From: Paraburkholderia caballeronis
GTDB taxonomy: Bacteria; Pseudomonadota; Gammaproteobacteria; Burkholderiales; Burkholderiaceae
NCBI RefSeq assembly: GCF_900104845.1
Contig: NZ_FNSR01000003.1
Span: 620,001-684,000 of the forward strand
Reading direction: 5' to 3'
Length of the DNA: 64,000 nucleotides
The position numbers were made by a program, and so were the translations under genes. This document shows, one piece after another, positions 27,010-39,000 of the stretch. The number at the start of each line of letters is the position of its first letter. The first letter of the stretch is position 1. The notes under the pieces were generated by a model. The model was not told the origin of the DNA, searched no databases, and saw only the letters and a list, made by a program, of their open reading frames with translations.

Positions 27010-30000
27010 ATGGAAAACATTGCGGAAAAAGACGAGCTGCTGAAGATCTCCGAACACTATGCGGAACTGCCCGCGGACAAGCGCGCGCAGTTCCGCGCGC
27101 TCGTCAGGCAGAACGGCATCGACGTCGGCCAGTTGCCGATCGTGCCGCTGCCGCGCGAGACGGACCTGTTTCCGCTGTCCATTGCGCAGGAGCGGCTGTG
27201 GTTCCTGTGGAAGCTCGACCCCGAAAGCGCGGGTTACGTGGTGCCGCGTTCGGTGCGGGTGCGCGGGCCGCTCGCGCGCGACGCGCTGCGCGGCGTGCTG
27301 AGCGAACTGGTCGTGCGTCATCCGGCGCTGCGCACATTGTTCGTCGACGTCGATGGCGATGCGCGCCAGCGCGTGCGCGACGAGCCGGTGTACGGCTGGG
27401 TCGAGAAGGATCTGTCTGCACTGCCGAAGCCGGAGCGCGAGGCCGCCGCGAGCCATGCGCTGCAAGGCATCGCCGGCGCGCCGTTCGACCTCGAACGCGG
27501 GCCGCTCTTCCGGGCCGCGCTGCTGAAGCTCGGTGACGACGACCACGTGTTCCATCTGTCGATGCATCACATCGTGACCGACGGCTGGTCGATGTCGGTG
27601 CTGGTGAAGGAACTGCTCGACCTGTACCACGCGCGCGCGACCGGCCGCGGCGCGACGCTGCCCGACGCGGCGATCAGCTATGCGGACTACGCTGGCTGGC
27701 AGCGCGAATGGCTCGACGACGCGGCGCTCGACGCGCAGATCGGCTACTGGCGCGCGCTGCTCGGCGACGTGGACGCGTATCCGCCGCTGCCGTTCGACCG
27801 CGCCCCCGGCGCGGCGCGCGACGGCGTTGGCGGCAATGTGGCGACGACGCTCGACGCGGCCGTCGCGCAGCGGCTGCGGGAACTCGCGCGGCGCGCGGGC
27901 GCGACGCTGCCGATGGTGCTGATGGCCGCGCTCGACGTGCTGCTGTACCGCTATACCGGGCAGGCCGACGTGCGCGTCGGCATGCCGGTGTCCGGGCGCG
28001 AGTCGCCCGACGTCGCACCACTGGTCGGCTTCTTCGTGAACACCCTGGTGATCCGCGCGGACGTGTCGCCGGCCGCGACGTTCGGCGCGCTCGTCGCGCA
28101 GGTGCGCGAGCGGATGCTCGAAGCGCAGAACCACCAGAACGTGCCGTTCTCGCGGCTCGTCGATGCGTTGCAGCCGGTGCGCCGCACCGGCGAGACGCCG
28201 CTCTTCAACGTCACGTTCAACCATCAGCGCGGCGTCGACGTGCCGGATGCGCCGGTCGCCGGGCTGCGGATCGAGCCGTTCGACGCGGCCGACGGCGTCG
28301 CGCAGTTCGACCTCGGGCTGGACATCGTCGAAACGCGCGACGCGCTGCACGTGACCTTCAGCTATGCGCGCGACGTGTTCGACGCCGCGACCGTCGAGCG
28401 TCTGTGCGCGCACTACGTCGGCCTGCTCGACGACGTTTCGCGCGCGCCGGGCATGACGATCGACGCACTCGACCTGCTTGGCGAACGCGAGCGGCAGACG
28501 TTGCTCGCGAGGGGACGCGGACCGGAGCAGGACGCCGCGCCGGCCGTCGTGCACGAGCGGATCGCCGCGCGGGCGCATGAGCGTGGTGACGCGACCGCGC
28601 TGATCTGCGACGGCGAGGCACTGGACTACCGCGCACTGAACGCGCGCGCGAACCGGCTCGCGCACCGGCTGACGAAACTCGGCGTCGGGCCGGACGTGCG
28701 GGTCGGGCTGGCCGTCGAGCGTTCGGTTGATCTGGCGGTCGCGCTGCTCGCGATCCTGAAGGCGGGCGGCGCGTATGTGCCGCTCGACCCGTCGTATCCG
28801 CATGAGCGGCTCGCGTACATGATCGCGGACAGCGGCGTCGCGCTGCTGCTCACGCAGTCGCGCGCGGCAGGCCGCCTGCCGGCGTCGCCCGGCGTGCATG
28901 TGCTGGCGATCGACGAAGAGGACGTATCAGGCGAACCTTCGGCCGATCCGCGCGTGAAGGCGCAACGGGCGAATCTCGCGTATGTGATCTACACGTCGGG
29001 CTCGACCGGCCGCCCGAAGGGCGTCGCGATGGCGCACGACGCGTTCGCGCGGCACGTGCAGGTATCGACCGGCTTCTTCGGCATCGGAAGCGACGACCGC
29101 GTGCTGCAATTCTCGACCGCGAACTTCGACGGCTTCGTCGAGCAACTGTTTCCGGCGCTGTGCGTCGGCGCGACGGTGGTGATGCGCGGGCCGGCGCTGT
29201 GGGACAGCGGGCGGTTCCGCGACGAGGTGCGGCGTCACGGCATCACGGTCGCGGATCTGACGACCGCGTACTGGCAGATGCTGGTTCAGGACTTCGCCGC
29301 GCTGCCCGACGCGGACCTCGGGCCGCTGCGCCGGGTCCACGCGGGCGGCGAGGCGATGTCCGCGTCCGCGCTGCGCAAGTGGCGCGGGCTGTACGCGGGC
29401 AAGATCGGCCTGCGCAACACGTATGGGCCGACCGAGGCGGCGGTGACGGTCAGCGCGTTCGATTGCGACCGCGTGCCGGCCGACGAACCCGGCGCGATGA
29501 GCGCGGTGCCGCTCGGCGATCCGCTCGGCGGGCGCTGCCTGTACGTGCTCGACGCGTCGCTGCGCGTCGTGCCGCCCGGCGTGACCGGCGAGCTTTATAT
29601 CGGCGGCGATCTGCTCGCGCGCGGTTATCTGAACCGGCCGGGATTGACGGCCGAGCGGTTCGTGCCGGACCCATGGAGCGCGACAGGCGGCCGGCTGTAC
29701 CGCACCGGCGACCTGGTGCGCTGGAACGCGAACGGGCAGCTCGATTACCTCGGCCGCGTCGATCATCAGGTGAAGGTGCGCGGGTTCCGCATCGAGCCGG
29801 CCGAGATCGACGCGCAACTGCTCGCGTGCGACGGCGTGCGCGAGGCGGTCGTGATCCCGCGCGACAGCGGCGAAGGCACGCGGCTGATCGCCTATGTGAC
29901 GCCGCACCACGGCCATACGCTGGACACCGCCGCGTTGCGCGCGCGCCTCGCCACGACGCTGCCGGATTACATGGTGCCGTCCGCGCTGGTCGTGCTGGAT

Positions 30001-33000
30001 GCGCTGCCGCTGAACCCGAACGGCAAGCTCGACCGCCACGCGCTGCCGGCGCCGACGTTCGGGACGCGTGCCTGCGAGGCCCCGCTCGGCGCGACGGAAA
30101 CCGTGCTCGCGGACGTGTGGCGCGACGTGCTCGGCGTCGAACGCGTCGGGCGGCACGACAACTTCTTCGAACTCGGCGGCGATTCGATCCTGAGCCTGAA
30201 GGCGGTGGCGCGCAGCGTGCGCGCCGGGATTGCGATCACGCCGCGCCAGTTGTTCGAGCATCAGACCGTCGCCCAACTCGCGGGTGCGATCGCGCCGGCC
30301 GATGCGGAGGAGGCCGCGGCCGCGCCGCTCGTGCGCGTGCCGGGGGACGGCGCGCTGCCGCTGTCGTACGCGCAGCAGCGGCTGTGGTTCCTGTGGAACC
30401 TTCAGCCGGATAGCAGCGCGTATCACGTCGGCGGCGGGCTGCGGCTCGCCGGGGCGCTCGACGTCGATGCGCTGCGCGCGAGCCTCGATGCGGTCGTGCT
30501 GCGCCAGGCGTCGCTGCGCACGACGTTCGATGCCGATAGCGACGGCAACGTCTCGCAGCGGATCGCGGCGCAGCCCGATTACGACTACCGGTTCGTCGAT
30601 CTGTCCGGCGCTGCCGATGCGGAGGCCGATGCGGCGACGCTCGCCGCGCGGGTGCGCGCGAAGCCGTTCGATCTTGTGGCCGGCCCGTTGCTGCGGGTCG
30701 CGGTGATCCGGCTGAACGCGTCCGGGCACATCCTCGTGATGGTGATGCATCACATCGTTACCGACGGCTGGTCGGTGGACGTGCTGCTGCGCGAACTCGT
30801 CGCGCACTACCGCGCGCGGCTCGACGGCGAAGCGGCCGCTGTCGCGGCGCTGCCGGTGCAATACGCGGATTACGCGGTGTGGCAGCGCCGGTATCTGGAC
30901 GGCGGCGCGCGCGAACGGCAGCTTGCCTACTGGCGCGAGCAACTGGGCGGCGAGCAGCCGGTGCTGCTGCTGCCGGCCGATCGTCCGCGCCATGCGCTCG
31001 CGGATTCACAGGCAGCCTGTCATCAGGTCGCGCTGGACGCGGGGCTGGCGGACGCCATTCGAGGAATGGCCCGCGCGCGCGGCGCGACGCCGTTCATGGT
31101 GCTGCTGAGCGCGTTTTACGTGACGCTGCATCGCCATACCGGGCAGCACGACATCCGCGTCGGCGTGCCGATCGCGAACCGGGAGCGCGTCGAGGTCGAA
31201 GGGCTGATCGGGTTCTTCGCGAACACGCAGGTGTTGAGGGCGGATCTGCACGGCGTCGCCGATCTCGGCGCGCTGCTCGACCAGGTGAAGACGCGCGCGC
31301 TCGATGCGCAGGCGCATCAGGATCTGCCGTTCGACGTGCTCGTCGATGCGCTCGGCGTCGAGCGCAGCCTGACTCACACGCCGCTGTTTCAGGTGATGTT
31401 CAACTATCAGAAGGAGGACTATCGGGTTCTGGACGAACTGCCGGGGCTTCGCGTGAGCGGGTACGACGCGGGGCCTGGCGCGGCGCAGTTCGAACTGACG
31501 CTGAATGTGATCGAGGATGGCGACGGCGATATCACGCTCAGCTTTGTTTATGCGGCAGGGTTGTTCGACGCGGGGACCATCGAGCGGTTCGGGCGGCATT
31601 ATCGGGCGGTGCTGGAGGCGGTGGTTCGCGATCCGGCGACGGCGATCGGTGAAGTCGGGTTGCTCGATGATGGCGAGCGGGGAACGTTGCTGGAGTGGGG
31701 TTCGGCTTGTTCGGTTGATGAGGCGACGCTGCCGCTGCACGGGCAGATCGCGCGGCAGGCGGCGCGGCGGCCCGATGCGGTAGCGGTTGTTTGCGAAGGC
31801 CATGCGCTGAGTTATGGCGAACTGAATGCGCGCGCTAACCGGCTCGCGCATCGGTTGATCGCGCTCGGCGTCGGACCGGAAGTGCGCGTCGGGCTTGCGA
31901 TGGAGCGGTCGCTGGAACTGGTTGTCGGCTTGCTGGCGATATTGAAGGCAGGCGGCGCGTATGTGCCGCTCGATCCTTCCTATCCGCAGGACCGGCTGGC
32001 GTACATGATCGGGGACAGCGGGATTGCGTTGCTGCTGGCGCAGTCGGCGGTGGTTGAGCGGTTGCCGTCATCGTGCGATGTGCGGACGCTGCTGATCGAT
32101 GCGCTGGACGTGTCTGCGGAACCGGCGACGGACCCGGTTGTAACCGTGCACGAATCGAACCTCGCGTATGTGATCTACACGTCAGGCTCGACCGGACGGC
32201 CGAAGGGTGCGCAACTCACGCATCGCAACGTCGCGCGGCTGCTGACCTCGACGCAGCACGGGTTCGATTTCAACGAGAACGACGTATGGACGCTGTTCCA
32301 CTCGTATGCGTTCGACTTCTCGGTGTGGGAGATATTCGGCGCGTTATGCCATGGCGGCCGTCTTGTAGTCGTGCCGTATCTGGTGAGCCGTTCTCCGGAA
32401 GAGTTCGTCGAACTGCTGAATCGAGAACAGGTGACGGTGCTGAACCAGACACCCTCCGCGTTCCGGCAGTTGATGGCGGTGCCTGGGCTGTACGACGGAA
32501 GGGACCTGTCGCTGAGGCTGGTGATCTTCGGTGGCGAAGCACTGGAGCCGCAAACGCTGCGGCCATGGTTCGACCACTTCGGCGATGCGAAGCCGCGTCT
32601 GGTGAACATGTACGGGATCACCGAGACGACGGTGCACGTGACGTACCGGCCGATAACACAGGCGGACCTGAACGGCCAACGCAGCCCGGTCGGTGAGCGT
32701 ATCCAGGATCTCGGCGTGTACGTGCTGGATGCGCAGATGAACCTGTCGCCGGTCGGTGTGGAAGGCGAACTGTACGTATCGGGCGAAGGGCTGTCGCGGG
32801 GATACCTGAACCGTGCGGGCCTGACGGCGGAGCGGTTCGTGCCGAATCCGTTCGTCCAGGACGGCAGCCGGCTGTACCGCACGGGCGACCTGGCGCGTTG
32901 GAACGCGCAAGGCGAACTCGAATACGCAGGCCGTCTGGATCATCAGGTGAAGGTGCGGGGTTTCCGTATCGAACTGGGGGAAATCGAGGCGCAGTTGCTG

Positions 33001-36000
33001 AAGCAGGCGGGCGTATCGGAAGCGGTGGTGCTCACGCAGGAGAGCGCATCGGGTACGCGGCTGGTGGGCTACGTGACGGCGCGCAACGATGCGCCACTGG
33101 ACGGCCAGAGCTTACGCAGCCGACTCGCGCAGACGTTGCCGGACTACATGGTGCCATCGGTGGTGATGGTGCTGGAGTCGCTGCCATTGACCCCGAACGG
33201 CAAACTCGACCGCCGCGCATTGCCGGAGCCGGAAAACACCCCATCGCGGGAACACGACCACGAAGCCCCGCAAGGCGAAACCGAAACGACGCTCGCGCAA
33301 ATCTGGCAGCACGTATTGGGCGTCCCTCGCGTAGGCCGCCACGACAACTTCTTCGAACTCGGCGGCGATTCGATCCTGAGTTTGCAGATCGTCGCGCGCG
33401 CGCGGCAGTCGGGCCTGAAACTGACGGCCCGCCAGATGTTCGAGCAACAGACGGTCGCGCAGCTTGCGACCGTCGCGCAGCCGCTGGACGTTCATCAGGC
33501 CCGCAACGAACCGATCGAAGGCGAAGCGCCGCTGTTGCCGATTCAATCGTGGTTCTTCGAGCACGAGATTCCGAACCGTCACCACTGGAACCAGGCCGTG
33601 CTGCTGACGAGCCGCGACGCGCTGGACGTTCCGTCGCTGGAGCGCTCGCTGGTCGAGGTGGTGAATCATCATGCGTCGCTGCGGCTGCGTTACGTGCAGC
33701 ACGCGCCGGGACAGTGGACGCAGACCTACGCGACCGACGCCGCCGCCAGCGACCTCCTGTGGGTCCGCCATGCGGCGGGCCTCGACGAGATGCAGACATT
33801 GTGCGACGACGCGCAACGCAGCCTCGATCTCGCGCGCGGCCCGCTGTTGCGGGCGCTGCTGCTGCGTCTGCCGGACGGTTCCGAACGCCTGCTGCTCGCG
33901 GCTCACCATCTGGTCGTGGACGGCGTGTCGTGGCGCATCCTGCTGGACGATCTGCGGACCGCGTATGGTCAGGCGCGAGCGGGCGACGCGATCCAGTTGC
34001 CGCATTCGACCGACTCGTACCGCCAGTGGGCATCCCGGCTCGCGGCACACGCGCAGGGCGACACGGTGCGCGCGGAACTGCCGTACTGGCTGTCGGTGCT
34101 CGACACGCCGTCGCAACTGCCCGACGTGCGCGCCGCAGGTGCGGCCACGCTGCGCCACGAGCGCCGGACCGGGCTGACGCTGACCCGCGAGGCGACGTCG
34201 CGGCTGCTGCACGATGCGCCGGCGGCGTTCCGCACTCAGGTGAACGATCTGCTGCTGACCGCGCTCGGCCGCGCGCTGTGCCGGTGGACCGGCGAGTCGA
34301 GCATCCGGATCGACGTCGAGGGCCACGGCCGTGAGGATCTCTTCGACGGCATCGACGTGAGCCGCACCGTCGGCTGGTTCACGAGCCTGTACCCGGTGCG
34401 GCTCGAACCGCTCGGTGATCCGGGCGACGCGCTGCTGCGCGTGAAGGAATCGCTGCGCGCGGCGCCGCAGCGCGGCCTCGGTTACGGGCTGCTGCGTTAT
34501 GCCGGCGCGGGGGTGGATCGTCGGGCGTTGTCGGCCGCGCCGCGCTCCAGCGTCGTGTTCAACTATCTCGGGCAGTTCGATGGGAGCTTCGACGAAGCGG
34601 CCGCATGGCGACCCGCGCGCGAAACGCCGGGCGCGACGCGCGACGCGGACAGCCCGCTCGAACACGAACTGTCGGTGAACGGCCAGGTGTACGGCGGCGA
34701 ACTGAAGCTGACGCTCGGCTACAGCGCGGAGCGTCATCGGGAGGCCGCGATCGACGCGCTGGTCCGGTCGTTCCGCGACGAACTGGAACAGTTGATCGCG
34801 CATTGCACGAGCGGCGCGGCGGGCGTCAGCCCGAGCGATTTTCCGCTGGCCGCGCTCGCGCAGCCGCAACTCGACGCGCTGCGTGTGCCGGCGGCCGCGA
34901 TCGAGGATCTGTATCCGCTGTCGCCGATGCAGCAGGGGATGCTGTTCCATACGCTCTACGAGCCGCACGGCGGCGCGTACCTGACGCAGTTGAGCATCGG
35001 AATCGAAGGGCTCGACGTCGAGCGGTTCCGCCGCGCGTGGCAGACCGTGACCGCGCGTCACGAAATCCTGCGGACCGGCTTCGTGCCGTGCGGCGACCGC
35101 TGGATGCAGTGCGTCGTGAAGTCGGTCGAGGCGCCGTTCGCCGCGTTCGACTGGCGCGGGCGCGACGACCAGGACGCCGCGCTGCGCGAACTCGCGGCGG
35201 CCGAGGTTGCGCGCGGTTTCGACCTGCAAACCGCGCCGCTGCACCGGCTGGTTCTCGTGCGCACCGGCGGGCGCAGGCACCATTTTGTCTGGACGCACCA
35301 TCACATGCTGCTCGACGGCTGGAGCGTGTCGCAACTGCTCGGCGAAGTGCTGCGCGCGTATGAAGGCAAGCCGTTGCCGCCTTCGGGCGGACGCTATCGC
35401 GACTACATCGCGTGGCGGCTGTCGCGCGACGTGCGCGACGACGAAGCCTGGTGGCGCGCACAGCTTGCGCGCCTGGATGCGCCGACGCGGCTCGCGGGCG
35501 CGCCGGACCCCGCGCGCGGCGAAAGCGGACAGGGCGACTGCACGGTGACGCTGGACGCCGCGCTCGCGGACGCGCTGTCGGCGTTCGCGAAACGCGAGCG
35601 CGTCACGCTGAACACGGTCGTGCAGGGCGCGTGGGCGCTGCTGCTGTCGCGCTGCACCGGACAGCGGGTCGTCACGTTCGGCGCGACGGTGGCCGGACGG
35701 CCGGAGGACGTGCCGGGCGCGCAGCGGATGATGGGGCTGTTCATCAACACGGTGCCGGTGATCGTCGGCGCGCGCGCGGATCGGCGGGTCGGCGACTGGC
35801 TGCGCGACTTGCAGGCGCAGAACGTCGAGATGCGCGAGCACGAGTTCACGCCGCTGCACGACATCCAGCAGTGGGCCGGCGCGGGCGGCGGCCTGTTCGA
35901 CAGCATCGTCGTGTTCGAGAACTACCCGGTCGATTCCGCGCTGAAGGACGCCGCGCCGGACGGCCTCGCGTTCGACGAGGCGAGCGGCCGCGAGCAGACG

Positions 36001-39000
36001 AACTATCCGTTGACCGTCGTGGTCACGCAGGCGGGCGGGCTTTCGCTTCAGTATGGCTTCGACCGGCGGTTTTTCGATGCGGAGACGGTGGAGCGGATCG
36101 CCGGGTGGACGGTGGGGGTTCTGAAGGCGTTGGTCGATCGTGCGGAGCGGGCGGTTGGTGAGATTGCGCTGGGTGATGACGGCGAGCGGGGGCTGTTGCT
36201 GGGGTGGGGTTCGGCTTGTTCGGTTGATGAGGCGGTGCTGCCACTGCATGAGCAGATCGCACGGCAGGCGGCGCGGCGGGCCGATGCGGTGGCGGTTGTT
36301 TGCGAAGGCCATGCGCTGAGTTATGGCGAACTGAATGCGCGCGCTAACCGGCTCGCGCATCGGTTGATCGCGCTCGGCGTTGGCCCGGAAGTGCGCGTCG
36401 GGCTCGCGATGGAGCGGTCGCTGGAACTGGTTGTCGGCTTGCTGGCGATACTGAAGGCAGGCGGCGCGTATGTGCCGCTCGATCCTTCCTATCCGCTGGA
36501 CCGGCTGGCGTACATGATCGGGGACAGCGGGATTGCGTTGCTGCTGGCGCAGTCGTCGGTGGTTGAGCGGTTGCCGTCATCGTCCGAGGTGCGGACGCTG
36601 CTGATCGATACGCTGGACGTGTCGATGGAACTGGCAACCGATCCTTTAGTACCGGTGCACGAATCGAACCTTGCGTATGTGATCTACACGTCAGGCTCGA
36701 CCGGGCGGCCGAAGGGCGCTCAACTCACGCATCGCAACGTCGCGCGGCTGCTGACCTCGACGCAGCACTGGTTCGATTTCAACGAGAACGACGTGTGGAC
36801 GCTGTTCCACTCGTATGCGTTCGACTTCTCTGTGTGGGAGATATTCGGCGCGCTGTGCCATGGCGGTCGTCTTGTAGTCGTGCCGTATCTGGTGAGCCGT
36901 TCTCCGGAAGAATTCGCGGAGTTGCTGCATCGCGAGCGTGTGACGGTGCTGAACCAGACGCCCTCCGCGTTCCGGCAGTTGATGGCGGTGCCTGGGCTGT
37001 ACGACGGAAAAAACCTGTCACTGAGACTGGTGATCTTCGGCGGCGAAGCACTGGAGCCGCAAACGCTGCGGCCATGGTTCGACCACTTCGGGGATGAGAA
37101 GCCGCGTCTGGTGAACATGTACGGGATCACCGAGACGACGGTGCACGTGACGTACCGGCCGATAACGCAGGCGGACCTGAACGGCCAACGCAGCCCGGTC
37201 GGTGAGCGTATCCAGGATCTCGGCGTGTATGTGCTGGATGCGCAGATGAACCTGTCGCCGGTCGGCGTCGAGGGGGAACTGTACGTGTCGGGTGAGGGCT
37301 TGTCGCGAGGATATCTGAACCGTGCGGGCCTGACGGCGGAGCGGTTCGTGCCGAATCCGTTCGCCGAGGACGGCAGCCGGCTGTATCGCACGGGCGACCT
37401 GGCGCGTTGGAACGCACAAGGCGAACTCGAATACGCGGGCCGTCTGGATCATCAGGTGAAGGTGCGGGGTTTCCGTATCGAACTGGGGGAAATCGAGGCG
37501 CAGTTGCTGAACCAGCCGGGCGTATCGGAAGCGGTGGTGCTCACGCAGGAGAGCGCATCGGGCACGCGGTTAATAGGCTACGTGACGGCGCGCAACGATG
37601 CTCTACTGGATGGCCAGAGCTTACGCAGCCAACTCGCGCAGACGTTGCCGGACTACATGGTGCCATCGGTGGTGATGGTGCTGGATTCGCTGCCATTGAC
37701 CCCGAACGGCAAACTCGACCGCCGCGCGTTGCCGGAGCCAGAAAACACTCGATCGCAGGGACACGACCACGAAGCCCCGCAAGGCGAAACCGAAACGACG
37801 CTCGCGCAAATCTGGCAGCACGTATTGGGCGTCCCTCGCGTAAGCCGCCACGACAACTTCTTCGAACTCGGCGGCCACTCGCTTTCCGCGATCCAGGTGG
37901 CGTCGAAGTTCACCGAACGATCCGGCGTGCCGCTGGCACTGAAGACGCTGTTCGAACACCCCAGGCTCGACCGTCTTGCGGCCGCGCTGCGCGACAGCCA
38001 CGCGCAAACCGACCACCCGATCCGGCCGCGCGCCCCGGACGTCGCGAGAATCCCGCTCTCCGACGGCCAGGAGCGTCTGTGGTTCCTGTGGAAGCTCGAT
38101 ACCCGAAGCGCCGCCTACAACATGGTCGGCGCGCTGCGTTTCGACGGCGTCCTCGATGTCGATGCGATGCGCCGCGCGCTCGATCACCTCGTCGACCGGC
38201 ACGAAGTGCTCCGCACCCGCTTCGACGAACAGGACGGCGTGCCGTCGCAGGTCGTCGGCGACCGCCAGTATGGCTGGGCCGAACACGACCTCGACCCCGC
38301 CCGCGATGACCCGCTTCGTCCGCTATTGCGCGCGCTGTCGCTCGAACCGTTCGATCTCGAACGCGGACCGTTGCTGCGCGTCGCGCTGATCCGGCTGTCC
38401 GCGTCCGCGCACGTCGTGCATTTCTCGATGCATCACATCGTGTCGGACGCGTGGTCGCTCGACATCCTGACCGCCGGCTTCGTGCGCGCGTACACGGCGA
38501 TCGTCAACGGCGCGGCGCCGGCCGACGGCGATCCGCCGCTGCCAATCCAGTACGGCGACTATGCGCTGTGGCAGCGCGAACGGCTCGACGCGCGGCGCGT
38601 GCAGCACCTCGTCGCGTACTGGCGCGAGCGGCTCGGCGACGAGCATCCGACGCTGGAGTTGCCGGCCGCGCGCCGCCGCACCGGCCTGCGCGGCGCGGAA
38701 GGCGGACGCGTCGAGCGGCGTCTGTCGGCTGCGCAGACGGGCGCGCTGCGCCAACTGTGCGAACGCCAGCAGGTGACGCCGTTCATCGCGCTGCTCGCCG
38801 CGTGGCATCTGCTGCTCGCGCGCTACAGCGGGCAGCGGGACATCCGCGTCGGCGTGCCGGCGGCCGGCCGCGACCGCGCGGAGACCGAAGGGCTGATCGG
38901 CTTCTTCGTGAATACGCTCGTGATTCGCGCGACGCTCGACGGCGCCGCGCGCTTCGACGCGCTGCTGGACGAAGTCCGCCGCCACGTGCTCGAAGCACAC

